This document shows positions 25,407-34,159 of a stretch of 64,000 bases of DNA, one piece after another. The stretch lies in NCBI GenBank assembly GCA_038210495.1, contig JBBQWR010000004.1:62001-126000 (forward strand). The letters run 5' to 3'. The translations under genes were made by a program, and so were the position numbers. The notes under the pieces are model-generated. The model saw nothing but the letters and a program-made list of their open reading frames with translations, was not told the DNA's origin and ran no database searches. Position 1 is the stretch's first letter. The number at the start of each line of letters is the position of its first letter. This DNA comes from JBBQWR01 sp038210495. Lineage in GTDB: Bacteria; Planctomycetota; Planctomycetia; Pirellulales; DATAWG01.

Positions 25407-26723
25407 ATGTCAGTTGATCTCATTGGCCGGCTTTTTTCCGCGCTCGATTCGCTGCCGCTGATCGATCCCCACACGCACATCGATCCCCGCGCGCCAGCGG
25501 CGAAAACGCTGGCCGATATCGCCGGGTATCACTATTACACCGAGTTGATCCACTCGACGGGCGTGCCGAAAGAGCGAATCGAAGCCTCTGAGTTGGCGCC
25601 GAAGGAGTGTTTCGGCCGGTTGGTCGAGGGTCTGGCGCCGCTGGAAAACACGGTTCAGTACAGTTGGCTTTTGCAGATCGCCCGAGATTTTTTCGATTTT
25701 AAGGATGAGCGGATCACGACGGCAAACTGGGAGCCGCTGTACGATCGTTCGGCTGAGATGATGGCCGCCGTCGATTGGCCGCAGCAGGTCATTAGGCGCA
25801 GCGGGCTAGATGCTGTCTTCTTGACCAACGATTTTGACGATCCGCTCACCGGTTTTGACTCTAAGACGTTTGTGCCCTGTCTGCGAACCGACGATCTTGT
25901 TTTCCATCTGGGAAGGGCCGAAGTTCGCCAGCGGCTTGAGAAAGCCTCGGGCGAACGACTGAACACGACGGCGTCGCTTCAGCGGGCGATCGGTCAACTC
26001 TTTGCCCATTTCGTCGCTAACGGCGCCCGGGCCTGCGCGATTTCGTTGCCGCCGGATTTCACGCCGGAAAAGATCTCGGCGGACGACGCCGAAAACGCCT
26101 GGCAGACTTTTCGCCGAGGCAAGGATGCGACGGCCGCCCAGCATACGATCCTGTCGCGATTCGTATTTTGGACGCTGGCCGAATTTTGCGCTGAATATCG
26201 TTTGCCTTTCGACCTGATGATCGGCGTAATTCGCAACGTTTATGAAAACGGCGTCCACCAGGGGCGGGATCTATTCGACAGCCGAGTCTCGTTGATTCAA
26301 TTCCGCCGACTGTTCAATGCCTTTCCCCAAGTCACGTTTCCAATTTCGGTGCTGGCGAGCGCCACAAATCAGGAACTGATGAGCTACGCCTGGATTTTTC
26401 CGAATGTCGTCGCCAATGGCCACTGGTGGTATTCGAACGTGCCGCCCTATATCGAGCTGGATCTAACGGCCCGGCTAACGGCGATTCCCGCCACGAAGCA
26501 GATCGGGTACTACAGCGACATGTACAAACTGGAGTTCGCCAGGCCGAAGTTCACAATGTATCGCCGGTCGCTCGCCAAAGTGCTGGCGGAGCAATTCGTG
26601 ATTGGCCGTGGCTGGACGGAGGATCGCGCGCTCGAACTCGGCCGCACTTTGCTTCGCGGAAATGTCGAGCGGATTTTCTACTCCGGCGAGCGGGGCGGCG
26701 TAAGCCCCCTGTCCGCGACGTAA
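25407..26723 (+). CDS. Uronate-isomerase-like amidohydrolase
   Basis: A 438-residue protein of the UxaC (glucuronate isomerase) branch of the amidohydrolase superfamily. The HxH metal site is in LIDPHTHIDPRAP near residue 22; later landmarks are LFAHFVANGARACAISLPP, FDLMIGVIRNVYENGVHQGRDLFDS and GHWWYSNVPPYIE. The distance from classical UxaC means another sugar or xenobiotic substrate is possible. It follows rpiB by 42 bp. The last 13 residues (about SGERGGVSPLSAT) are encoded by a copy of repeat family B, so the natural C-terminus may have been replaced. Confidence 0.72.
   Translation: MSVDLIGRLFSALDSLPLIDPHTHIDPRAPAAKTLADIAGYHYYTELIHSTGVPKERIEASELAPKECFGRLVEGLAPLENTVQYSWLLQIARDFFDFKDERITTANWEPLYDRSAEMMAAVDWPQQVIRRSGLDAVFLTNDFDDPLTGFDSKTFVPCLRTDDLVFHLGRAEVRQRLEKASGERLNTTASLQRAIGQLFAHFVANGARACAISLPPDFTPEKISADDAENAWQTFRRGKDATAAQHTILSRFVFWTLAEFCAEYRLPFDLMIGVIRNVYENGVHQGRDLFDSRVSLIQFRRLFNAFPQVTFPISVLASATNQELMSYAWIFPNVVANGHWWYSNVPPYIELDLTARLTAIPATKQIGYYSDMYKLEFARPKFTMYRRSLAKVLAEQFVIGRGWTEDRALELGRTLLRGNVERIFYSGERGGVSPLSAT
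26685..26715. repeat. Dispersed repeat, family B (copy 2, inside coding sequence)
   Basis: GGCGAGCGGGGCGGCGTAAG followed by CCCCCTGTCCG, matching the copies at 24831 and 63631. It forms the 3' end of the uronate-isomerase-like gene. Confidence 0.7.
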
Positions 26724-27082
26724 ATTTCCGCACAGACACTACGTCCTTGAATTCCGCGCCTCCTGCCCCCGTTTTTAGGCGAATTGCAACCGCCTGATCG
26801 CCCGGCTTCCAGCATTCTAAGTCCCCCCGCCGCAATACCTTATTCGTGCCGCCACGGGCATTTCCATCCGCGAAAAGAAATTTCAAATACCGCGCGAACC
26901 TCCGGCGCCGATGATGCGTCCTAGGAGGGTCGGAGCGTAGCCGTGTCGAGCCTAGCTGGCTTGACGGGCCAACGCTCCGGTGACAAGCTTGATTTTGTTG
27001 GGACGTTTGCGGAAGATTCCGCCACGTTGTTTCCTTTTTTTCGAAGTTCTCTCCAAAACCGCGCGACGCGCAGGAGCGAGCC
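26724..27082. other. Intergenic region
   Basis: 359 bp between the uronate-isomerase-like gene and the small hypothetical gene. No supported gene, RNA or strong hairpin is seen. Confidence 0.5.
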
Positions 27083-27502
27083 ATGCTTAGCCTTATCAAT
27101 GCGGCCACGATTCGTAGTGTTTTTGCAATTAGCAAAAGCGCCCGTATCGCGACGATTGCAGATAAGCGTTTGGCGGGCGACGGCTCCTATCTAAAACGGG
27201 CTGCGTCGCCCACGGGCCATGCGCATTCAACCCATGCGCATACCAGTACGGCGGCAGTGGCGATAGCGCCAATGGCTGCCATGCAGGAAGCCGCGGCCGA
27301 TTGCTGGCGCCAAGTCGAACAGACCCTCATTGGGATCCTGTCCGGCTTGAATTCGCTGGCGACGCGATTGGCAGCCGCCAGTCGAGCTAGTTGCTCGAAT
27401 TTGGTAGCCGGGCCGATGTGTCGCTTGCCGATCGCCGCGCAATCGACCCGTCGTCCGGTAGCCATCGGCGCCGTCGGTGGCTTCGGCGTCGTAGAACGGT
27501 AA
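27083..27502 (+). CDS. Hypothetical protein
   Basis: A 139-residue open frame with a good ribosome site (CAGGAG, six bases before the ATG). The product is Ala-rich with a His/Ser/Thr stretch (GHAHSTHAHTSTAAV) at residues 45-60 and helical Ala/Leu segments after it. I recognise no domain. It precedes the sigma-factor gene by 165 bp. A frame on the opposite strand covers the same stretch, so the call rests mainly on the Shine-Dalgarno. Confidence 0.4.
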   Translation: MLSLINAATIRSVFAISKSARIATIADKRLAGDGSYLKRAASPTGHAHSTHAHTSTAAVAIAPMAAMQEAAADCWRQVEQTLIGILSGLNSLATRLAAASRASCSNLVAGPMCRLPIAAQSTRRPVAIGAVGGFGVVER

Positions 27503-27667
27503 CCTCCGCCTGACAAGCGGAATTACCTAACGACTACGACGACTCGCCGAGCTAAGGCAACCAACCGAGCATGCTCGTTGTTCGCCGCGCCATGATCGGC
27601 TGATGTTTTTTCCTGACCGCATTGATCGCTCGCGGCGTTTCGCGCCCGAGTTTTTTGGAGAGATTCG

Positions 27668-28240
27668 ATGGATACTTGCGAAGAGTGTCTGACCACTGAA
27701 ACGCCGCTGGTCGAGCTGGTGCTGCTGGCGCAGTCCGGCGACCGAGAGGCGCTGGGCCAGTTGATGGAGCGCTACGAGCGGGCGGTCTACGCGATCGCGC
27801 TGCGCCGGTTGAACAACCACGCCGAGGCGCAGGAACTGTGCCAAGAGGTGTTCGTGCAGGCAATGGAGAAGATCGATCAGCTTCGTCAGCCGGAGGCGTT
27901 CGGCGGCTGGGCCCGCTCGATCGCCAACCGGATGGCGATCAATCGAGCCGTTCGCAAGAGCCCTCTGTTGTCGGCCAAGCCGGACGAGCTGGATTCGTGC
28001 GTCGAGCGGGAGACGCCGCTGGGCAAGGCGCTGGATTCCGAGCGTCAGGCCCAAGTGCGGGCCGGACTGGATCGGCTGCGCACGATGGACCGGCGAACGC
28101 TGGTGGCGTTTTACGTCCAGGGGCAGTCGCTGGTCGAAATGAGCACCGAATTCGCCTCGCCGGTCGGCACCATCAAGCGTCGGCTGCACGTCGCGCGCAA
28201 GCGGCTGGCCGAGGAATTGGCCGAGCTGGCGCCGACGTAG
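27668..28240 (+). CDS. ECF-type RNA polymerase sigma factor
   Basis: A 190-residue sigma factor. Region 2 is at residues 30-95 (LMERYERAVYAIALRRLNNHAEAQELCQEVFV in part, then EAFGGWARSIANRMAINRAVRK) and region 4 at 130-185 (LRTMDRRTLVAFYVQGQS then SPVGTIKRRLHVARKRLAEEL), the recognition helix of group IV sigma factors. The ribosome site GGAGAG precedes the ATG. No anti-sigma gene or zinc-binding anti-sigma motif is adjacent, so the control of this factor is unknown. Confidence 0.88.
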   Translation: MDTCEECLTTETPLVELVLLAQSGDREALGQLMERYERAVYAIALRRLNNHAEAQELCQEVFVQAMEKIDQLRQPEAFGGWARSIANRMAINRAVRKSPLLSAKPDELDSCVERETPLGKALDSERQAQVRAGLDRLRTMDRRTLVAFYVQGQSLVEMSTEFASPVGTIKRRLHVARKRLAEELAELAPT

Positions 28241-28379
28241 ATTGGGAATACGCTTGGCGCTCTTGGGCAGCTCGCCGCGAGTTGAAAGACTTGCGGCGGG
28301 CTTATTTTTGGCAAGCTTCGTCGAAATGGGCGCTTCGCCTTGCTGTAGCCCGCGCAATGGTATCATCTATGATGCCGGC

Positions 28380-28630
28380 GTGAGACCGCCGCAAATTGTC
28401 CTCGATACGAATGTGCTTGTTTCCGCTCTGTTGACTCGTAGTGGCGCCTCATACCGCTTGTTGTCGTTGATCGACTCCGAGAAGTTCGTTCTCAATCTGT
28501 CAATGCCCCTCGTTTTCGAATATCCTCCTGCCGGCTCGACTTCGACCCTGATATCGGCCAATCTCAATCTGGTCGATACCGCCGCAATTTCTTGCCCCAC
28601 CGCAAATTCACCGTTAGACTGCGCTTGATC
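28380..28630 (+). pseudogene. Remnant of a PIN-domain toxin
   Basis: From GTG 28380 the sequence reads RPPQIVLDTNVLVSALLTRS then YRLLSLIDSEKFVLNLSMPLVFEY, the N-terminal half of a COG1569-type PIN nuclease with its first catalytic Asp and a Glu. After that the frame is lost: pieces such as RLDFDPDI, LVDTAA and FLPHRKFTVRLRLI appear in alternating frames, so at least two indels have broken the gene and the C-terminal third is missing. No antitoxin is adjacent. Confidence 0.65.
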
Positions 28631-28691
28631 TAAGGCGGCCGATTAATTCGGCCGAGCAGCAATCGTTTTTTCTTTCGATAAGGGCGGAAGT

Positions 28692-31600
28692 ATGCGTTTC
28701 CAGGTTTTTCGTGCGGTGGCAATCCTTTTCGCGGTTGCCGCTCCAATCTCTCTCGCTGCGGCGGACGAAAAGGAGCAGCTCTTTCCCGCGCCCATCGATC
28801 TAAAAATCCCGAAAATCAGCGACGACTCCTCGATCAAGTACGACTATGACATCGCCTATGTGCGGGCGCCGCGGCATGGCGATACGGCCCAAAGTCGCTG
28901 GGCCGATATTTCCAACCCCTGGGTCATGGACGCCGGCGCGGATCTGATGCTGCTGCATCCCGACGGCAGCGAAGAGATATTGGTCGAAGGTGGCAAAGGC
29001 TCCATTACCGATCCCGTCGTAACGTTCGACGGCAAGTCGATCTTCTATAGCCATATTCACGACCTATCGAAAGACACGCCGTATGAACTTGGCGCCGGGG
29101 CGGATATTTACCGAATCGACTTGGCCAGTCGCAAGATCGCGCGGCTCACGGGCCAAACCTTCACGCCCAACCTCGGCGCCGCCAAGGCTTGGACCAGCGA
29201 TTATCACACGCCTGGCAAGCCGGGCGAAACTTATCTCGCTTACGGCGTCTACAACATGGGCCCCTGCCCGCTTCCCGGCGGCCGGCTGATGTTCGTCAGC
29301 AATCGCAATGCGTTTCGCTCGCCCAAGCATCATGGCGGCGCGATGCAACTGTTCGTGATGGACGAGGATGGGGCGAACCTGGATTGCATCGGGCACATGA
29401 ATATCGGCATGGCCTTGCATCCGAACGTGCTCATGGACGGCCGCGTGATGTTCAGCACGATGGAATCGCAGGGGTTGCGCAATTCGATCCTGTGGGGTCT
29501 GTGGAGTATTCATCCCGATGGGACCTACTGGCAGCAGATGATTAGCGCGTTCGACACCGGTTCGGCGCCGAATGCGTTTCATTTTCAGGCCCAACTCTCC
29601 GACGGCTCGATCATCGCCGAGGAATATTACAACCAGAACAACAGCGGGTTCGGCGCCTACTTCAAGCTGCGGCCGCCGGCCAATTCGGAGCCGAGCCGGT
29701 ATTCGTACCAGTTTGGGGCCACCTATGCTCCGGTTCCCGACCCCGCCTTCGGTCCTGCGTTTACCGATGATTCGCGGAACCCGCTCTTTCGCTTCGGTCG
29801 TTTCGAAAATTCACGGCCGAAAACTTATCGTTTGCCATTCAGCCCGCTGGAGTCCGAATCGTTCACGCGATTCGCCAACAACGGCGAAGGCCCCGCCGAT
29901 CCCTCGTTGCGCGAGAACAAGAACTCGCCGGCCGTTGGAAAGTTTACGCATCCTGCTGCCGCGCCCGACAATCATCTACTGACAGTCTGGTCGCCGGGCC
30001 CCATAAACCATCAGAACTTCGTCCACTTGCCGACCGCCGACGGTGGCATCTATCTGATCAAATCGGGCGATCCGATCGACGAGCCGGCCCAGATGCGGCT
30101 GATCAAAAACGATCCGAACTACAACGAACAGTGGCCCCGCGCGGTGGTTCCGTACAAGCGAATTTACGGGCAGAACGAACCGAGCACGGTCGCCGAGGTG
30201 GAGAACAACGGCTCGCAATCGCGACTGCTACCGCCGGGTTCGCCATTTGGTCTCGTCGGAGCGTCGAGTCTCTACAAGCGCGAGAGCTATCCGAATGGCG
30301 CCGTCCCGGCCGGCAAAGTAACCGCCGACTTTGCGGGGCAGCACGATGCCAACGGCTATCAAGGTCTCGATCCGTTTAACACCTCCGAGAACGGCGCGTC
30401 GCTGAATTGGTTCAACCAGGGCTCTGAAGCCGGCCGTTATTCGAACGACGACATCCATGCAATCCGAATTCTGGTCATGGAGCCGACGACCGATCGGCAT
30501 CGCGGCAACTACCCGCGCGACGGTCGATTGTTCTACAGCCACGCCCAGGAGCGGCTAAGAATCTTGGGCGAAATTCCGGTCCGCAAAATCGGCGACGACG
30601 GAAATCAGCCGCTCGATCCGGACGGTAACCCGGATACGAGCTTCCTCGCGAAAATCCCAGCCGACACGGCCTTCACGTTTCAGACACTCGACAAGGAGGG
30701 CATGGTGCTGAACATGGCCCAGACTTGGCATCAAGTTCGGCCCGGCGAGATACGGACGGATTGCGGCGGCTGCCATGCTCATAGCCAAAAACCGACGCTG
30801 TTCGATCAAACGGCCGCGTCCCGGTCCGACTACGAACTATTCGATCTGACAAAGCACACGCCGCTGCTGACGGCAAAGGCCGGCGACTCATCGAACTGGC
30901 GCTGGGACACGGATCGTCAGGCGGGCTTGCGCTACGAGTCGCGGGTCAAGAACGTCGAATATCATCGCGACATCGAGCCGATCTTCGCTCGCAGTTGCGC
31001 GGCCTGCCACACGCGCGAAGCCAAGAATCCGCCGGGATTGCTGGTGCTTGACGATACGGCCGTGATGCAGACGCCGGAGGACAATCTTCACGTCCCCGGC
31101 ACCTATTACCGGCTAGCACTCGATACACGGGCAAAATTCGGCTACAAGCCGGTAATTCACAACGGCGAGTGGCGGAATCAAAACGCCTCGCGCTACATCC
31201 GCAAATTCCAGTCGCGGCGAAGCTTGTTGGTCTGGAAAATCATGGGCCACCGAACGGATGGCTGGACGAACGACGATTTCCCCAGTGAAACAATTCCCGG
31301 CGACCCCAACAGTCTGAAGCTCAAGGGAGAGCCAGTCGCCAACACACAGCAGAACCGTGACCGGGCCGACCTGGATTACAACGGCCACCAAATGCCGCCG
31401 CCGGAAGCCGTCGCCGGCGCCTATCAATCGCCCGATGGAAAAAAGATCAAAGTCGAACCGCTCAGCGACGAAGACCGCCGTACAATCATCCGCTGGATCG
31501 ACCTGGGCTGCCCGATCGACCTCGACTACGACCCGGCCCACCCAGACCAGTGCGGCTACGGCTGGATGTGCGACGACAATCGTCCGGTGCTGACGGTCAC

Positions 31601-31904
31601 CTCCCCCGAGCGCGGCTCAAATCCGGAACTGAACCGAATCCTGATCGGGATGTACGACTACGACTCGGGCCTCGACATGGACAGCTTCACAGTCATGGCC
31701 GACTTCGCCATCGACGGCGCATCGCCTGGTGAAAACCTTGCCAAGCGGTTCAAAAACACGTCCGCCGGCATTTGGGATTGGAGGCCAAGTAAGCCGGTCA
31801 GCGACCTGGCGAAAGGCAAGCTGGCGGTTTCGGTGAAGGACCGCCAAGGGAATATTTCGCTGATTGAACGGACGATTTCTGTTGACGCCAATCCCCCGCA
31901 TTGA
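28692..31904 (+). CDS. HzsA-related di-haem exported protein
   Basis: A 1070-residue protein with a signal peptide (residues 1-24). The N-terminal two thirds resemble the TolB-like/beta-propeller part of hydrazine-synthase-alpha-related proteins common in planctomycetes (YDIAYVRAPRHGD, ADLMLLHPDGSEEILV, GRLMFVSNRNAF). Two CxxCH c-type haem sites follow: CGGCH with Cys691/Cys694/His695 and CAACH with Cys769/Cys772/His773. The C-terminus is Ig-like (VLTVTSPERGSNPELN onwards). It is therefore an exported cytochrome; no anammox genes are present and hydrazine synthesis is not implied. The gene is alone, after the PIN remnant. Confidence 0.72.
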   Translation: MRFQVFRAVAILFAVAAPISLAAADEKEQLFPAPIDLKIPKISDDSSIKYDYDIAYVRAPRHGDTAQSRWADISNPWVMDAGADLMLLHPDGSEEILVEGGKGSITDPVVTFDGKSIFYSHIHDLSKDTPYELGAGADIYRIDLASRKIARLTGQTFTPNLGAAKAWTSDYHTPGKPGETYLAYGVYNMGPCPLPGGRLMFVSNRNAFRSPKHHGGAMQLFVMDEDGANLDCIGHMNIGMALHPNVLMDGRVMFSTMESQGLRNSILWGLWSIHPDGTYWQQMISAFDTGSAPNAFHFQAQLSDGSIIAEEYYNQNNSGFGAYFKLRPPANSEPSRYSYQFGATYAPVPDPAFGPAFTDDSRNPLFRFGRFENSRPKTYRLPFSPLESESFTRFANNGEGPADPSLRENKNSPAVGKFTHPAAAPDNHLLTVWSPGPINHQNFVHLPTADGGIYLIKSGDPIDEPAQMRLIKNDPNYNEQWPRAVVPYKRIYGQNEPSTVAEVENNGSQSRLLPPGSPFGLVGASSLYKRESYPNGAVPAGKVTADFAGQHDANGYQGLDPFNTSENGASLNWFNQGSEAGRYSNDDIHAIRILVMEPTTDRHRGNYPRDGRLFYSHAQERLRILGEIPVRKIGDDGNQPLDPDGNPDTSFLAKIPADTAFTFQTLDKEGMVLNMAQTWHQVRPGEIRTDCGGCHAHSQKPTLFDQTAASRSDYELFDLTKHTPLLTAKAGDSSNWRWDTDRQAGLRYESRVKNVEYHRDIEPIFARSCAACHTREAKNPPGLLVLDDTAVMQTPEDNLHVPGTYYRLALDTRAKFGYKPVIHNGEWRNQNASRYIRKFQSRRSLLVWKIMGHRTDGWTNDDFPSETIPGDPNSLKLKGEPVANTQQNRDRADLDYNGHQMPPPEAVAGAYQSPDGKKIKVEPLSDEDRRTIIRWIDLGCPIDLDYDPAHPDQCGYGWMCDDNRPVLTVTSPERGSNPELNRILIGMYDYDSGLDMDSFTVMADFAIDGASPGENLAKRFKNTSAGIWDWRPSKPVSDLAKGKLAVSVKDRQGNISLIERTISVDANPPH

Positions 31905-31925
31905 ATTGATCAAGCGCGACAAATT

Positions 31926-32237
31926 TCAGGCGACACCGATTGACTCCTGCTCGACCCGGCGGCGCATTTCTGGCCGCAGACTCGCCGCCGTGCCTAGGTC
32001 CACCTCGCGGCCTAAAAGCTGTTGCAAGAACAGTTGGAGTCGAATCAGGCCAAAAAATCCGGTTGGCCGGTTGAATTCGACGAGGAGGTCTACGTCACTG
32101 GATTCGGACGCATTTCCGCGTGCGAGCGAGCCGAACATCTTTAGCGAGCGCACGCCGAATTCTTTACGCATGCGAACAACATGGTCGCGAAGAATTCGAA
32201 TCGCATCGTCGCGGCTTGTCGCGGATGTTTGAATCAT
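31926..32237 (-). CDS. MNT-type nucleotidyltransferase
   Basis: A 103-residue minimal nucleotidyltransferase with the helix-turn motif GSLARGNASESSDVDLLVEF (GSx10DxD), typical of the antitoxin half of HEPN/MNT pairs, some of which AMPylate the HEPN toxin. The usual HEPN partner is absent on both sides: the HzsA-related gene ends 21 bp downstream and a tRNA lies upstream. The protein is thus an orphan or has lost its mate. Confidence 0.78.
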   Translation of the reverse strand: MIQTSATSRDDAIRILRDHVVRMRKEFGVRSLKMFGSLARGNASESSDVDLLVEFNRPTGFFGLIRLQLFLQQLLGREVDLGTAASLRPEMRRRVEQESIGVA

Positions 32238-32307
32238 GATTTCAATCCACGGCTCGGATTGCCACCGCCCTATAAGGCCATTGCGGGCGTGTCAAACTCG
32301 AAAAGAG

Positions 32308-32378
32308 CTACCCGGCTAGGACTCGAACCTAGAATGAGGGAGCCAAAATCCCTAGTGTTACCATTACACCACCGGGTA
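32308..32378 (-). tRNA. tRNA-Gln (UUG)
   Basis: The minus strand folds to a full cloverleaf: acceptor TACCCGG/CCGGGTA, D arm GTGT/ACAC, anticodon stem AGGGA/TCCCT around loop TTTTGGC (anticodon TTG), a four-base variable loop, and T arm CTAGG-TTCGAGT-CCTAG. CCA is not encoded. Total 71 nt. Confidence 0.95.
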
Positions 32379-32552
32379 GTGGTCGCTGAAGGACGGACAG
32401 GCGTCGGGCCAAAGAGGCTCGCGCCGACGCCACGGCGTTGCAGTCAGCCTCGGAAGTTTATCAAAACGCCGGCTAATCGAACAGGTGGGCCAGAGGGCCG
32501 GGAGCAGACCGGCACAGCCCCAATTCGCCCATACGATCCGAGCCGTGCGGTC

Positions 32553-32735
32553 TTATGCGTTCTCGCTCTGGAATTCCCGCTCGATTTCCTCGTGCGAAAT
32601 CAATTCGCCCGCATCGGCTTGGCATAACCCAACTTGGACCTTCTTCCAGAAGTACAGGTCCTCGATCACGCGCTCGACGGAGACTTCCTCGGGCCGTCGA
32701 TCGACAAATTCGATGACGCGCTGATTATTGTTCAT
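32553..32735 (-). CDS. Small antitoxin-like protein overlapping rex
   Basis: A 60-residue protein whose sequence VIEDLYFWKKVQVGLCQADA then GELISHEEIEREF resembles the dimerising/linker helices of antitoxins whose toxin is a RelE/ParE type (pattern GKLIPHEE). Its ATG overlaps the rex stop (ATGA), so it is translated with rex. No toxin follows. Function is unknown; the antitoxin link is inference from motif shape. Confidence 0.5.
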   Translation of the reverse strand: MNNNQRVIEFVDRRPEEVSVERVIEDLYFWKKVQVGLCQADAGELISHEEIEREFQSENA

Positions 32736-33418
32736 TCCAGCTCCCGGACGGCCAAATTCCGCCGGTTGATGACTGCGAACGAGAGTTGTTCAAGCTCGAT
32801 CGCCAAGTCCACGCCCACTTGGCTCACCCCTTCCGGCGCCGTGATCGTGACCGGGGCGAAGTTGACGATCCCCTCGATTCCGGCTGCGATGAGCCGGTCG
32901 GCGACGGTTTGCGCCGCCGTGGCGGGGACGACGATCATGCCAAGTTTGATGGCGTGCTGTCTTACGATTTCCGGCAGTTGGTCGAGGTGGTAGATCGTCA
33001 CCCCTTCGATGGTCTCGCCGATTCGCTTGGGGTCGTTGTCGAACGCGGCCACGATCCGGAAGTTTTGGGCGCCGAATCCGCGGTAGCCCAATAGAGCGCG
33101 GCCGAGGTTTCCAACTCCGACCATCGCGACCGGCCAGCCGTGGTCGGTGCCCAGGATTTTGCGAATCGCTTCGATCAATTCGTCGCAGCGATAGCCGATC
33201 CCCGGATACCCGAAATGGCCAAAGTAGGCCAGGTCCTTGCGAACCTGGGCGTCCGTGAAGCCGAGTAAACTGCCTAGGTGGCTGGAACTGGTCGTCGCGT
33301 GCCCGTCGCGGACCAGATGCTGAAGCTCACGCAGATACAGACTCAAACGGTTGACGACTGCCTTCGGCGCCGGGCCGTCGGGAGGCAAATCGGTCGGTTT
33401 GACTTTGCCGTCACTCAT
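32732..33418 (-). CDS. rex: Redox-sensing transcriptional repressor Rex
   Basis: A 228-residue Rex protein, which represses fermentative and respiratory genes when the NADH/NAD ratio is low. The winged helix at residues 20-80 contains HLGSLLGFTDAQVRKDLAYFGHFG, and the Rossmann domain opens with VAMVGVGNLGRALLGY (GxGxxG) and continues with FDNDPKRIGETIEG. I chose ATG 33418 since the extra 25 residues of the longer frame have no family similarity. A small antitoxin-like gene overlaps the 3' end. Confidence 0.88.
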   Translation of the reverse strand: MSDGKVKPTDLPPDGPAPKAVVNRLSLYLRELQHLVRDGHATTSSSHLGSLLGFTDAQVRKDLAYFGHFGYPGIGYRCDELIEAIRKILGTDHGWPVAMVGVGNLGRALLGYRGFGAQNFRIVAAFDNDPKRIGETIEGVTIYHLDQLPEIVRQHAIKLGMIVVPATAAQTVADRLIAAGIEGIVNFAPVTITAPEGVSQVGVDLAIELEQLSFAVINRRNLAVRELE

Positions 33419-33646
33419 TTCGGACGCATGACGCCGCGGCGACCATTGGGAATTTGAGAAACTCGGCCAGCGACCTATTGAATATGGGCCCAACGATGTC
33501 TAGCTGGCCCGCGATCTAGGCTGGCATGGCCCGTAATACGCCCGCATCACTGTAAAACAAGGCTGCATCGGTCACAAGAGCCGATTGCGGAGAGGAGGCT
33601 TGATTTGGCTGCCGGTGTGCTCGGCTCCTGAGGCCGCATCCACTCA

Positions 33647-33695
33647 CCGGGCCTTCGGCGACGACGCCTCCATCGCCGGCCACCCGAGCCTTGTT
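33647..33695. repeat. Dispersed repeat family A
   Basis: CCGGGCCTTCGGCGACGACG followed by CCTCCATCGCCGGCCACCCG and AGCCTTGTT. It lies just past the 3' end of the pseudopilin gene. Confidence 0.65.
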
Positions 33696-33703
33696 AGCAG
33701 GAC

Positions 33704-34159
33704 TTAATCGGCCAAATGCCCCGGCGTGTTCGCGCCCACATGCCCATCGAGCGCATCGTAGAGCCAGCCGCCCTCTGGCGTCGCCAGCACGAATGGGTAA
33801 CCGCCCGCCGGGACCACGCAATTTCGGCCATCGAGCGGATTGAATGGCAGGGGTCCGGAGAAATAAGGTCCGAGCGGAAAGAGCGGCCCGGCCGACCCGA
33901 TGCGGCCTGTCGAGTCGGTCGCCGCGGTTAGCTGAGACAGCCCTCCGTCGACGACCTGCGGAATCGCCCCTCCATGCTCGAGTTTGTAGTGCTCGATTTG
34001 GGCTCTGAGCGCCGTCAAATTGTAGTGCAAGACTTGGACCTGCGGATTGTCGGGCGCGGCGGACATTTGCGGCAACACGGCCGCCGTTAAGACGGCGACA
34101 AAGACGGCCACGATCAGCAATTCAACGAGTGTGAAACCAAAGCGGCGAACCAGGCGCAT
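33704..34159 (-). CDS. GspG-like type II secretion/type IV pseudopilin
   Basis: A 151-residue prepilin-like protein. The N-terminal methylation site RRFGFTLVELLIVAVFVAV shows the Gly-Phe cleavage site and Glu+5, followed by the hydrophobic helix. The C-terminal part, with YKLEHGGAIPQ, PLPFNPLDG and GGWLYDALDGHVG, resembles the calcium-binding end of GspG-type major pseudopilins. It is not a DUF1559 protein (no H-X9-DG signature). The ATG at 34159 is the natural start. The type II secretion genes it would need are not in this window. Confidence 0.75.
   Translation of the reverse strand: MRLVRRFGFTLVELLIVAVFVAVLTAAVLPQMSAAPDNPQVQVLHYNLTALRAQIEHYKLEHGGAIPQVVDGGLSQLTAATDSTGRIGSAGPLFPLGPYFSGPLPFNPLDGRNCVVPAGGYPFVLATPEGGWLYDALDGHVGANTPGHLAD

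Noticed and set aside
27187..27516. Minus-strand frame opposite the small hypothetical gene
   Set aside because: No ribosome site; the plus-strand frame has a good Shine-Dalgarno.
28692..31904. Hydrazine synthase alpha subunit
   Set aside because: Only a family resemblance; no hzsB/C or other anammox genes are present in the window.
33704..34159. DUF1559 (planctomycete prepilin) assignment
   Set aside because: The C-terminus lacks the H-X9-DG signature and instead resembles GspG.
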